DNA of 7,016 bases from an uncultured beta proteobacterium (lineage in GTDB: Bacteria > Pseudomonadota > Gammaproteobacteria > Burkholderiales > SG8-39). The translations under genes were made by a program, and so were the position numbers. The stretch is taken from NCBI GenBank assembly GCA_902826155.1, contig CADEDU010000112.1:3564-10579 (forward strand). Direction: 5' to 3'. Shown here one piece after another: positions 1 to 5,781 of the stretch. A model generated the notes under the pieces. That model did not search any database and was not told where the DNA came from. It saw only the letters and a list, made by a program, of their open reading frames with translations. Every line of letters starts with the position of its first letter. Positions within the stretch are counted from its first letter, which is position 1.

Positions 1-7
1 TTGACCC

Positions 8-1465
8 CTACGGCGCGATCCAGCGTTTGAGCGCGGTGGGTCGTCCGCCGCCCTGCCTGGCCATCGCCACCGGCGCGGGTGCACCACGCGCGATGAACCG
101 CCCCGAGCCACGCTCGACGTGCAATTTGCCGTGCTCGACCACAATGCGGCCACGGCTGGTAACGATCTCGGGCCAGCCCTTGTAGGTGTGCCCCTCATAC
201 GGGGTGTAGCCGACGGCGTCGTGCATCAGCGAATAGTCGATGCGCTTCTCGATGTCGGGATTCCAGATCGCGATGTCGGCGTCGGCCCCGACGGCGATCG
301 TGCCCTTCTGCGGATACAGGCCGTACATCCGCGCGTGATTGGTGGACGCCAGCGCGACGAACTCGTTGATCGTCATCCGGCCCTTGAGCACGCCTTCGGA
401 GAACAGGATCGGCAGGCGCATCTCGATGCCGGGCACGCCGTTGGCCATCTCCTTGAACGTGGTCTGTTCGCCGCGTGGGATCTTCGCGGTTTCATCGAAC
501 TTGTACGGCGCGTGATCGGACGAGAACGTCTGGAACGTACCGTTCTTCAATCCGGCCCAGATCGCCTCCTGCGCCGCCTTGTCGCGCAGCGGCGGGCTGC
601 AGCACCACTTCGCACCCTCGACGCCGGGGCGATCCATGTCCTCGGCGGTGAGCACCAGATACTGCGGACAGGTCTCGGCGAAGATGCGCGCGCCCAGCGT
701 CTGCGCCGAGCGGATGGTGTTGGTGGCCTCGATGCTCGACACGTGCACGATCAGCACCGGCACGTCGATCAGCCGCGACAAGGTGATGATGCGATGCGTC
801 GCCTCGGCCTCGGCAAGCTGGTCGTGCGCCACGCCGTGGAATTTCGGTGCGCCATGGCCGCGATCGAGCAGGCGCTTGGCGATCCAGCGGATCATGTCGT
901 CGTTCTCGGCGTGCACCATCACCAGCGCGCCTTCCTTCTCGGCGACCATCAGCACGTCGAGCAGTTGATAGTCTTCCAGCCGCCACTTCGGATAGGTCAT
1001 GTAGACCTTGAACGAGGTGATCCCGGCCTTGATCGCGGCCGGCAGCTCTTCGTTGAGGACCGTGTCGGTCGGCTCACCGATGATGAGATGAAACCCGTAG
1101 TCGATGACCGCCTTGGTGCGGGCGCGCTCGTGATAGTCGGCGACGGTGGCCGTGACGGAGGTGCCGCGATGCTGTGCGGCGAACGGGATGATCGTGGTGG
1201 TGCCGCCGAACGCCGCCGACACCGTGCCGCTGTAGAAATCGTCGGCCGACATGATGCCCATGCCCGAGAGTTGCTCGATGTGGCAGTGGCTGTCGATGCC
1301 GCCGGGCAGCACGTACCGTCCGGCGGCGTCGATGTCGCGCGCACCGGGCGCGAGCTTGTCGGCAAGCGCGACGACCTTGCCGCCGCGCACACCGACGTCA
1401 CAGCGCAAGGTCTCGGTGGCAGTCGCTACGGTGCCGCCGCGGATGGTCAGATCGAATTCGGCCAT
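8..1465 (-). CDS. Dihydropyrimidinase / D-hydantoinase family amidohydrolase
   Basis: 485-residue cytoplasmic metal-dependent cyclic amidohydrolase that hydrolyses the ring amide of hydantoins or dihydropyrimidines to N-carbamoyl amino acids. All binuclear metal ligands of the family are visible: H60 and H62 (GGIDSHCH), the lysine normally carboxylated K153 (SFKVYM), H185 (VHAEN), H241 (IVHVSS) and D317 (FSSDHAP); Y158 sits where the family has its substrate-binding tyrosine. The length is normal for the family (about 460-490) and the ORF is intact to a TAG stop. I chose the ATG at 1465 because MAEFDLTIRGG is the standard family N-terminus. The frame stays open upstream to 1564, but that extension is Arg/Cys-rich, unlike the family, and would run into the racemase leader. 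Oddity: the segment after the first histidines (HIEQLSGMG) and KWCCSPPLRD differ from textbook hydantoinases, so this is a distinct subfamily and its substrate (hydantoin, dihydropyrimidine or another cyclic amide) is unresolved. It is divergent from the racemase gene. Family is certain; exact substrate is not. Confidence 0.93.
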   Translation of the reverse strand: MAEFDLTIRGGTVATATETLRCDVGVRGGKVVALADKLAPGARDIDAAGRYVLPGGIDSHCHIEQLSGMGIMSADDFYSGTVSAAFGGTTTIIPFAAQHRGTSVTATVADYHERARTKAVIDYGFHLIIGEPTDTVLNEELPAAIKAGITSFKVYMTYPKWRLEDYQLLDVLMVAEKEGALVMVHAENDDMIRWIAKRLLDRGHGAPKFHGVAHDQLAEAEATHRIITLSRLIDVPVLIVHVSSIEATNTIRSAQTLGARIFAETCPQYLVLTAEDMDRPGVEGAKWCCSPPLRDKAAQEAIWAGLKNGTFQTFSSDHAPYKFDETAKIPRGEQTTFKEMANGVPGIEMRLPILFSEGVLKGRMTINEFVALASTNHARMYGLYPQKGTIAVGADADIAIWNPDIEKRIDYSLMHDAVGYTPYEGHTYKGWPEIVTSRGRIVVEHGKLHVERGSGRFIARGAPAPVAMARQGGGRPTALKRWIAP

Positions 1466-1575
1466 GTTCTGTCTCGATGGAGAGGTCGAGCGGCGATAAT
1501 AGCGGGCATCGTCGCAACGCCGTGCAGGCGTAGCCGTGACGCCGCACCGATCGCAATGCTGCACAGGGAGCCGCC
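1466..1575. promoter_or_regulatory. Divergent intergenic region between hydantoinase and racemase genes
   Basis: This 110-bp gap must hold the start signals for both divergent genes. The only AT-rich patch is around 1495-1501 (GATAATA). It reads as GATAAT on the plus strand and TATTAT on the minus strand, each five of six matches to a sigma-70 -10 box, but I see no good -35 partner for either. Further right are ACGCC (1517-1521), GGCGT (1527-1531) and ACGCC again (1539-1543): an inverted pair with a 5-base gap followed by a second inverted pair with a 7-base gap. That looks like an operator for a local regulator. This is a suggestion from pattern only; in GC-rich DNA such short repeats can occur by chance. 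Confidence 0.35.
1565..1570 (+). promoter_or_regulatory. Ribosome binding site of the racemase gene
   Basis: AGGGAG ends five bases before a GTG codon at 1576. It decides the non-ATG start, because no in-frame ATG lies near the family N-terminus (SQTVYVINPNST). Confidence 0.75.
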
Positions 1576-2232
1576 GTGAGTCAGACCGTCTACGTGATCA
1601 ATCCGAATTCAACCGAGGCCGTCACCCAGGGCATCGATCGCGCCGTGGAGCCGTTGCGCCTGGCCGGTGGCCCGCGCATCGAGGCCCTGACGCTGAAGGA
1701 AGGTCCTCCGGGTATCCAGACGCAACGCGACGTCGACGGCGTGATCACGCCGCTCTGCAAACTGGTGAGCGCGCTCGATGCGAAAGCAGCCGCATTCGTG
1801 ATCGCGTGCTTCAGCGACCCGGGCATGCACTCGGTGCGCGAGATCACGAAAAAGCCGGTGCTAGGCATCATGGAGAGCGGCATCCTCACCGCGCTGACGC
1901 TCGGTCAGCGATTCGGGGTGATCGCGATCCTGCCCGGTTCGATTCCGCGGCATCTGCGCATGATCAACGCGATGGGCGTGCAGAGTCGCCTGGCCAACGA
2001 ACGCGCCGTCGGCCTGCCGGTGGTGGAGCTATCGGACGAGAAGAAGACCCTGGGCCGCATGATCGAAGTGGCGGCCGCGCTGCGCGACGACGGCGCGAAT
2101 TCGGTGGTGATGGGGTGCGCCGGCATGGCGCAGTACCGCGAACGCGTGGAGCGCGAAGTGGGCATTCCGGTGGTGGAGCCCACGCAAGCGGCTACCGCGA
2201 TGGCGATCGGTCGGGTGCGCGTGGGGTGGTAG
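1576..2232 (+). CDS. Asp/Glu/hydantoin racemase family protein
   Basis: 218-residue cytoplasmic cofactor-independent racemase with a GTG start. The family uses two cysteines as acid and base on opposite faces of the substrate; both are present as C78 (IACFSDPG) and C181 (VMGCAGMA), close to the C76/C181 pair known for rhizobial hydantoin racemase. The N-terminal VINPNST motif is the phosphate/substrate-loop signature of the hydantoin racemase branch (HyuE-like), as opposed to glutamate racemase. The C-terminus is slightly short, ending soon after the EPTQAA segment, but no core motif is missing. The divergent neighbour is a hydantoinase, which supports racemisation of 5-substituted hydantoins or a related ureide such as allantoin. 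No carbamoylase is visible, so the full hydantoin-to-amino-acid route is inferred. Arylmalonate decarboxylase and maleate isomerase are distant relatives with the same fold; the double Cys and the neighbour make racemase the better call. Confidence 0.88.
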   Translation: MSQTVYVINPNSTEAVTQGIDRAVEPLRLAGGPRIEALTLKEGPPGIQTQRDVDGVITPLCKLVSALDAKAAAFVIACFSDPGMHSVREITKKPVLGIMESGILTALTLGQRFGVIAILPGSIPRHLRMINAMGVQSRLANERAVGLPVVELSDEKKTLGRMIEVAAALRDDGANSVVMGCAGMAQYRERVEREVGIPVVEPTQAATAMAIGRVRVGW

Positions 2233-2252
2233 CGGACAGCGGCGCGAGAAAG

Positions 2253-2268
2253 ACAAAGGGCCCTTTGT
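2253..2268. repeat. Perfect 16-bp palindrome after the racemase gene
   Basis: ACAAAGGGCCCTTTGT reads identically on both strands and lies 20 bp after the racemase stop. As RNA it could fold only as a 6-bp stem with a GGCC loop, and no T-run follows, so it is a poor terminator. A dimeric regulator's binding site is the other reading. It is flanked by the boundary between the catabolic pair and the sigma-factor cluster. Confidence 0.5.
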
Positions 2269-2297
2269 TCAAGCGCGCCGACCGAAACTGGTCACTT

Positions 2298-2331
2298 GGG
2301 GTACGCCCCCGCCCTGAAGGGCATGGTTTTT
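2298..2331 (+). terminator. Possible weak intrinsic terminator (tandem mini-hairpins plus T-run)
   Basis: GGGG-TACG-CCCC (2298-2309, a UNCG-type tetraloop in RNA) is followed directly by GCCC-TGAA-GGGC (2311-2322) and then, four bases on, by five T residues (2327-2331). Each stem has only four pairs, so this is weaker than a classical terminator. Its place between the racemase and the sigma gene fits transcription ending here. Apart from this, the palindrome at 2253-2268 and the promoter candidate at 2397-2425, I see nothing in the 215-bp gap 2233-2447. Confidence 0.35.
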
Positions 2332-2396
2332 CGCGCCCCGCGTGTCTTCTGCACGCCCTTTGCCCCATTTGGCTGACATTTCCTGATCCCGGCTTT

Positions 2397-2425
2397 TGAA
2401 CCGGACAATCTCAATTCGACATTCA
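2397..2425 (+). promoter_or_regulatory. Candidate ECF-type promoter of the sigma/anti-sigma operon
   Basis: TGAACC (2397-2402) and ATTCA (2421-2425) are separated by 18 bases, and exactly the same two boxes at the same spacing occur upstream of the ompA-like gene (4983-5011). The GAAC core in the -35 position is typical of ECF promoters, and the -35/-10 spacing is right for that class. The -10 box lies about 25 bp before the TTG start, leaving a short leader that contains the RBS. Autoregulation of the sigma gene is the usual ECF design. The motif was found by eye, not by a statistical search. Confidence 0.5.
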
Positions 2426-2436
2426 TGCTGGAGAGC

Positions 2437-2442
2437 GAGGGG
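2437..2442 (+). promoter_or_regulatory. Ribosome binding site deciding the TTG start of the sigma gene
   Basis: GAGGGG lies five bases before TTG at 2448. The nearby ATG at 2425 is out of frame, so TTG is the best supported start. Confidence 0.7.
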
Positions 2443-2447
2443 CTGAA

Positions 2448-3026
2448 TTGAAAGAACTGACCATCGAGGCGGCCAGGGGACTGCTCGACCGCGTGCGCCG
2501 CGGCGACGAAACCGCCTTGCGGGAGTTGCAGTTGCACCTCGGCCGGCGGATCTACGCCTTCGCGCTCAATCGGCTGCACAACGAAGGTGAAGCCGAGGAA
2601 GTGGTGACCGACACGCTCTGGGAGGTGTGGAAACACGCCGACCGGTTCAGCGGCACATCGAAGTTCAGCACCTGGGTATTGGGGATCGCCCGCAACAAGA
2701 TCCTCACCGCGCTGCGCGATCGGGCGCCGCAGAGCGAAGAGCTGGACGAAGAACTACCCGACGAAGGTTTCGGGCCGTTCGAGCAGTGGCAGCGCACGAG
2801 CGAAGGCCAGTCGGTGCAGCGCTGCATGGAAGGGCTCACCGATGTCCATCGGGAATGCCTGCAGCTGGTGTTTTTTCAGGAGTTGTCGGTGGCAGAGGTG
2901 GCGCAGTTGCAGGCTTGTCCGCAGAACACGGTGAAGACGCGGCTGTTCCATGCGCGGCTGAACCTGAAGAAGTGCCTGGAAGCGTTGTGGTCGCAACCGA
3001 ATTCAAGTGCGAGAGGTCGCCAATGA
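2448..3026 (+). CDS. ECF-family RNA polymerase sigma factor
   Basis: 192-residue alternative sigma factor that directs RNA polymerase to a small set of promoters, probably in response to an envelope signal. Sigma region 2 spans about residues 10-92: the core-binding and -10-recognition helices show as EEVVTDTLWEVWKHADRF and FSTWVLGIARNKILTALR. An acidic linker (about 93-120, SEELDEELPDE) leads to region 4 at about 125-176, whose helix-turn-helix is LSVAEVAQLQ...NTVKTRLFHAR. There is no region 1 or 3, and the length is typical for ECF sigma factors. Translation starts at TTG with a good RBS, which may keep expression low. The stop codon shares the ATGA at 3023-3026 with the start of the next gene, so the two proteins are translationally coupled, as expected for a sigma/anti-sigma pair. 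The upstream motif at 2397-2425 suggests autoregulation. The ECF subgroup cannot be assigned without a profile search. Confidence 0.95.
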   Translation: MKELTIEAARGLLDRVRRGDETALRELQLHLGRRIYAFALNRLHNEGEAEEVVTDTLWEVWKHADRFSGTSKFSTWVLGIARNKILTALRDRAPQSEELDEELPDEGFGPFEQWQRTSEGQSVQRCMEGLTDVHRECLQLVFFQELSVAEVAQLQACPQNTVKTRLFHARLNLKKCLEALWSQPNSSARGRQ

Positions 3027-3742
3027 GTGATACGCCAGCATCGGTCCGCCGCAGATTCGACGAGCTCGTGCCGTGGTATGTCACCGGCGAAATCGCCGCC
3101 GACGACCGCGCCTGGATGGAGCGCTACCTCGCCGAGAACCCCGATGCGGAAGTCGCGCTCGGCTGGCACGAGGGGCTGGGCGCGACGGTCGATGCCCACT
3201 ATTCGAATTTGCCCGAATCGGTGGGCTGGGCCGGCCTGGCGCAGCGCCTGGAAGCCGACCGCGCCGCGAAACGCTCCACCGCAGAAGTGGCCCCCACTTC
3301 GACGCGCGAGCGAGCGCTGCCCGTATCTCCCGGCATTATCGAGCGCGCCACGCAATGGCTCGGTGAGCTGTTCACCCGCCCCGCCTACGCGCTCGCCGCC
3401 GCACTGATCGTCGGACAGGCGGCGGTGATCGGATATCTCGTGTCGAACGATGAGCTGGCGCAACAGGAGCACAGCACCACGCGCGGCGCGCCAGCCAGCA
3501 TCGTTCCCGCACTCGAAGTGCGCTTCCGTCAATCCGCGACCGAGCAGGAGCTGCGCGCGTTGTTGAGTCAAGCAGGCGCGCGCATCGTCGACGGCCCCGA
3601 TCAACTCGGCGACTACGTAGTGGTACCGCGCAGCGCCACGCTCGACGAACTGCGCGATGCACTGAAGCAGAGCGATCTGGTGACGAGCCTGCGGCCGTTC
3701 GAGTGGAAACCGTCGAACAAGGACGAGGTCAAACCGCGATAG
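3023..3742 (+). CDS. Single-pass membrane anti-sigma-like protein without zinc motif
   Basis: 239 residues, starting at the ATG that overlaps the sigma stop by four bases, with GAGAGG (3011-3016) six bases upstream. Order of parts: a cytoplasmic N-terminal helical segment, about 8-55, with the LVPWYVTGEI..DD..W.E.YLAENPD pattern of anti-sigma domains; a polar linker, about 75-105; one transmembrane helix, about 120-141 (AYALAAALIVGQAAVIGYLV); and a C-terminal periplasmic domain, about 163-228. The protein has no cysteine at all, so it cannot be a HxxxCxxC zinc anti-sigma factor. The periplasmic part reads as beta-alpha-beta-beta-alpha-beta (VRFRQ, TEQELRALLSQAG, ARIVDGP, GDYVVVP, LDELRDALKQS, LVTSLRP), resembling the ferredoxin-like fold of subtilisin propeptide/I9 inhibitor domains. 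The anti-sigma role is inferred from gene overlap and topology. The fold of the periplasmic part is a by-eye reading. Confidence 0.82.
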   Translation: MSDTPASVRRRFDELVPWYVTGEIAADDRAWMERYLAENPDAEVALGWHEGLGATVDAHYSNLPESVGWAGLAQRLEADRAAKRSTAEVAPTSTRERALPVSPGIIERATQWLGELFTRPAYALAAALIVGQAAVIGYLVSNDELAQQEHSTTRGAPASIVPALEVRFRQSATEQELRALLSQAGARIVDGPDQLGDYVVVPRSATLDELRDALKQSDLVTSLRPFEWKPSNKDEVKPR

Positions 3743-3886
3743 GTTCGGTCGCGCCATCACCGAATTTCCACCAGCGTCCATAGATCGATTGACGGATTGC
3801 GGCCAGGCGAGCGATGCGGCATTTATCGTGCTGCCTCTCCTCTGCGATCTCGGACACACCGCCGGACACTCAAGCGAGCACAGCCC
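3743..3886 (+). other. Intergenic gap before the caspase-like gene
   Basis: This 144-bp stretch has no good sigma-70 or ECF-like promoter; in particular the TGAACC-N18-ATTCA motif of the other two gaps is absent. It contains a direct repeat CGGACAC (3851-3857 and 3863-3869, 12-bp period). The frame of the next gene stays open leftwards to a TTG at 3797, but that extension has no RBS and would bury the signal peptide. Read-through from the sigma operon is the simplest explanation for expression of the downstream gene. Confidence 0.45.
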
Positions 3887-4774
3887 ATGCGCCCAAGCCA
3901 CTTCCCTTCGATATCGCGCGCCCCGGCGCTGATCGGGGCATTGTGCGTGGCGGCAGCAATGCTGCTGAGCAGCCAGCAAGCACATGCCGCCAGGCGAATC
4001 GCCCTTGTGATGGGCAATGGCGCTTATCCGCATTTGCCTCTGCGGAACCCCGTCAACGACGCACGCGCACTGTCGGGCTCGCTCAAGGAACTGGGCTTCG
4101 AGGTGATCCAGCGCGAGAACGCCAACCTCACGGGCATGGTCGACGCGATGCGCGAATTCCTCGATCGCGGTAGAGACGCGCAGGTGCGACTCGTGTACTT
4201 CGCCGGCCACGGCGCGCAATTGCGCGGCAAGAATTTCCTGATCCCGGTGGACGCCACGTTGCGCAGCGATGAGGATCTGCCGCTCAAGACCGCCAACGTT
4301 TCCGATCTGGTCGAGAAGCTCGGCAAGCTCGACGGCGGGGTGAACATCCTGATTCTCGATGCATGCCGCGACGCGTCGTTTCCGCTGCTCGCGCGCACGC
4401 GCAACCCGAACGCGCAGCGCAGTCTGCCGATCGGGTTCGCCGAGAGCACGCGCCCGCCGCAGGGCACGATCATCGCGTACTCGACCAGCCCCGGCAGCGT
4501 CGCGCTCGATGGCCCTGGGTCGCACAGCGCCTACACCCGCCACCTGCTTGCCAACATCAAGGAGCCTGGCTTGCCGGTCGAGCAGGTGTTCAAGCGTGTG
4601 CGCGACGGCGTGGTGCGCGACACCGACAAGAAGCAGGTGCCGTGGGAAACCTCGAGTCTGCTGGGCGACTTCTGCTTTCGCCGCACGCCCGACGGTGCCT
4701 GCCCGGCGATCTCGATCAATCCCGCGCAGTACCGCGCGCCGCTCGAACCGCTGGCTGCCAGTTCGCGTCGCTGA
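3887..4774 (+). CDS. Exported caspase-family (peptidase C14) protein
   Basis: 295-residue caspase-fold cysteine peptidase with a Sec signal peptide. The start at ATG 3887 gives a classical signal: a basic N-end, a hydrophobic core at about 13-28 (ALIGALCVAAAMLL), and likely cleavage after AHA at residue 34. The mature protein begins at once with the caspase domain: ARRIALVMGNGAYPHLPLRN at 35-54, catalytic H108 in YFAGHGAQ, and catalytic C160 in LILDACRD. The later IAYSTSPGSVALDG...YTRHLL segment (about 195-221) corresponds to the small-subunit strand and helix of bacterial caspase homologues. C263 and C272 lie close together near the end and could form a disulfide in the periplasm. Unlike many relatives there is no added TPR, WD40 or SH3 domain; the protein ends soon after the peptidase core. 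It probably acts in the periplasm with Arg/Lys or Asp specificity unknown. Its position after the anti-sigma gene makes it a candidate regulatory or processing protease. Confidence 0.92.
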   Translation: MRPSHFPSISRAPALIGALCVAAAMLLSSQQAHAARRIALVMGNGAYPHLPLRNPVNDARALSGSLKELGFEVIQRENANLTGMVDAMREFLDRGRDAQVRLVYFAGHGAQLRGKNFLIPVDATLRSDEDLPLKTANVSDLVEKLGKLDGGVNILILDACRDASFPLLARTRNPNAQRSLPIGFAESTRPPQGTIIAYSTSPGSVALDGPGSHSAYTRHLLANIKEPGLPVEQVFKRVRDGVVRDTDKKQVPWETSSLLGDFCFRRTPDGACPAISINPAQYRAPLEPLAASSRR

Positions 4775-4828
4775 TCACTTCGGTACGCCCCTGATCCGCA
4801 GGCCCGCGCTCGCGCTGCCTGCAGATCC

Positions 4829-4844
4829 TCACGCCCGAGCGTGA
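4829..4844 (+). repeat. 6-bp stem-loop in the gap after the caspase-like gene
   Basis: TCACGC-CCGA-GCGTGA is a perfect six-pair inverted repeat 55 bases after the caspase stop. No T-run follows, so it is not a standard intrinsic terminator; it may protect the 3' end of the transcript or pause polymerase. The rest of the 268-bp gap 4775-5042 holds no gene I can support; its only other signals are the promoter candidate at 4983-5011 and the ompA-like RBS. Confidence 0.4.
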
Positions 4845-4982
4845 CCCTCCTGCGCAATCCGCTGGGCGCTAGTCGTTTGCCGTAGTCCATCGCCGTACTC
4901 GCGCGGCACTAGGCAATTCGTTCGACCCCGATGCGATCGAATGGCGTATGGGCGCGCCACGCACAGATCGCTACTTTTGTAA

Positions 4983-5011
4983 TGAACCTGTGCGGATCGC
5001 GCTGCGATTCA
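4983..5011 (+). promoter_or_regulatory. Candidate ECF-type promoter of the ompA-like/exoprotein operon
   Basis: TGAACC (4983-4988), 18 bases, then ATTCA (5007-5011): the same two boxes at the same spacing as upstream of the sigma gene. The surrounding bases differ, so this is not a simple duplication. The -10 box lies about 31 bp before the ATG at 5043, which gives a short leader with an RBS (GGAG, 5034-5037). I noticed two TGAACC occurrences inside genes (near 2960 and 6437); neither has ATTCA at this distance. Inferred target of the sigma factor encoded at 2448. Confidence 0.5.
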
Positions 5012-5042
5012 GCAACAGGTCAATCCTTTTCCTGGAGAACAG

Positions 5043-5759
5043 ATGAATCGCGCGATCGCAGTCCTGGGCTGCCTGTGTGCGGCGCTTGCCATGCGGGTTT
5101 CAGCCGAACCCTACGTGTACTACGCGGCCGATGAGATCCCCGATCCCGATCAGGTCGCGCGTCTGCTTCTGGGCACGCCAGGCGATGCAACGACCCCCAC
5201 CGAAGCGCGCGCGGCTGAAACACCGGCGCGTCGCACTCGCACCCGCGCGGTCAAGCTGATCGACGCCGCCGCGGCCACGCCGCAGCCCGTGCGGCAAAGC
5301 GCTGAAGTCGCGCCGTTGCCTGCACGCTTCCGCCCGAACCGCGAGATCGCGGCAGCCTCGCCGGCCGCGGTGGCCAGTCGCATTCGCGGCAACGGCCGTT
5401 TCGCGCTGCCGATCCAGTTCGGCTTCGATTCGTCCCACATGACCGGCACGACCGCGCAACTCGATGCGGTGGCCGACGGCATCAAGCGGTTGCCGACCAA
5501 CATCGTCGTGGTTATCGAAGGACACACCGACGCCTACGGCGTGCCGGTCTACAACACCGATCTGTCGCTGCGCCGCGCGCTCGCCGTGCGCGCCTACCTC
5601 GTAGCCCGCCACGGGATACCGGGTTCGATGCTGGTCGCGGTCGGTCGCGGCCAGGCCGATCCGATCAACCCGGCCAACGCCCACGCCCCGGAAAACCGGC
5701 GCGTGGAGTTTCGCGCCGACTACGAAGTGGCAATGCACCCGACTGGCGCAACGAACTAG
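5043..5759 (+). CDS. OmpA-family peptidoglycan-binding protein
   Basis: 238-residue exported protein. The signal peptide is residues 1-21 (hydrophobic core LGCLCAALAM, cleavage after VSA). Cysteines C10 and C12 lie inside this core; a lipobox reading (VLGC) would leave too short a signal, so a lipoprotein is unlikely. The mature N-end (EPYVYYAADEIPDPDQVARLLLG) looks conserved in style but is of unknown role. Residues about 45-115 form an Ala/Pro/Arg/Thr-rich linker with low complexity. The OmpA C-terminal domain covers about 120-226, beginning with LPIQFGFDSSHMT. It contains EGHTDAYG with D163, NTDLSLRRAL with R178 (the D/R pair that binds diaminopimelate, at the 15-residue spacing of OmpA), VGRGQADP, and the closing NRRVEFR. 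It likely anchors to peptidoglycan in the periplasm; there is no beta-barrel domain. The next gene starts 22 bases after its stop, so both are probably one operon, preceded by the ECF-like promoter at 4983. Confidence 0.93.
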   Translation: MNRAIAVLGCLCAALAMRVSAEPYVYYAADEIPDPDQVARLLLGTPGDATTPTEARAAETPARRTRTRAVKLIDAAAATPQPVRQSAEVAPLPARFRPNREIAAASPAAVASRIRGNGRFALPIQFGFDSSHMTGTTAQLDAVADGIKRLPTNIVVVIEGHTDAYGVPVYNTDLSLRRALAVRAYLVARHGIPGSMLVAVGRGQADPINPANAHAPENRRVEFRADYEVAMHPTGATN

Positions 5760-5781
5760 CGACAACACACGACCATACACA

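Noticed and set aside
1466..1564. N-terminal extension of the hydantoinase to an ATG at 1564
   Set aside because: The extra 33 residues are unlike the family N-terminus and would overlap the racemase leader; the ATG at 1465 matches the family start.
119..1579. Long 486-residue open frame antisense to the hydantoinase gene
   Set aside because: It mirrors the hydantoinase codons in GC-rich DNA, its His/Arg/Asp-rich translation shows no family motif, and the minus-strand gene has complete catalytic motifs.
1536..2399. 287-residue plus-strand frame overlapping the racemase
   Set aside because: It is a frame-shifted shadow, Arg/Gly-rich with no motif; the racemase frame has the catalytic cysteines and a good RBS.
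2627..3022. Upstream extension of the anti-sigma frame inside the sigma gene
   Set aside because: It overlaps the sigma coding region in another frame; the ATGA overlap at 3023 with an RBS is the standard arrangement.
2876..4543. 555-residue minus-strand open frame across the sigma, anti-sigma and caspase genes
   Set aside because: It runs antisense to three well-supported genes and through their intergenic gap. Its composition is Arg/Ala/Gln-rich with no recognisable domain; it is a shadow of GC-rich coding.
4931..5134. Small 67-residue frame before and across the ompA-like start
   Set aside because: It covers the promoter candidate and the signal-peptide codons in another frame, has no RBS, and shows no motif.
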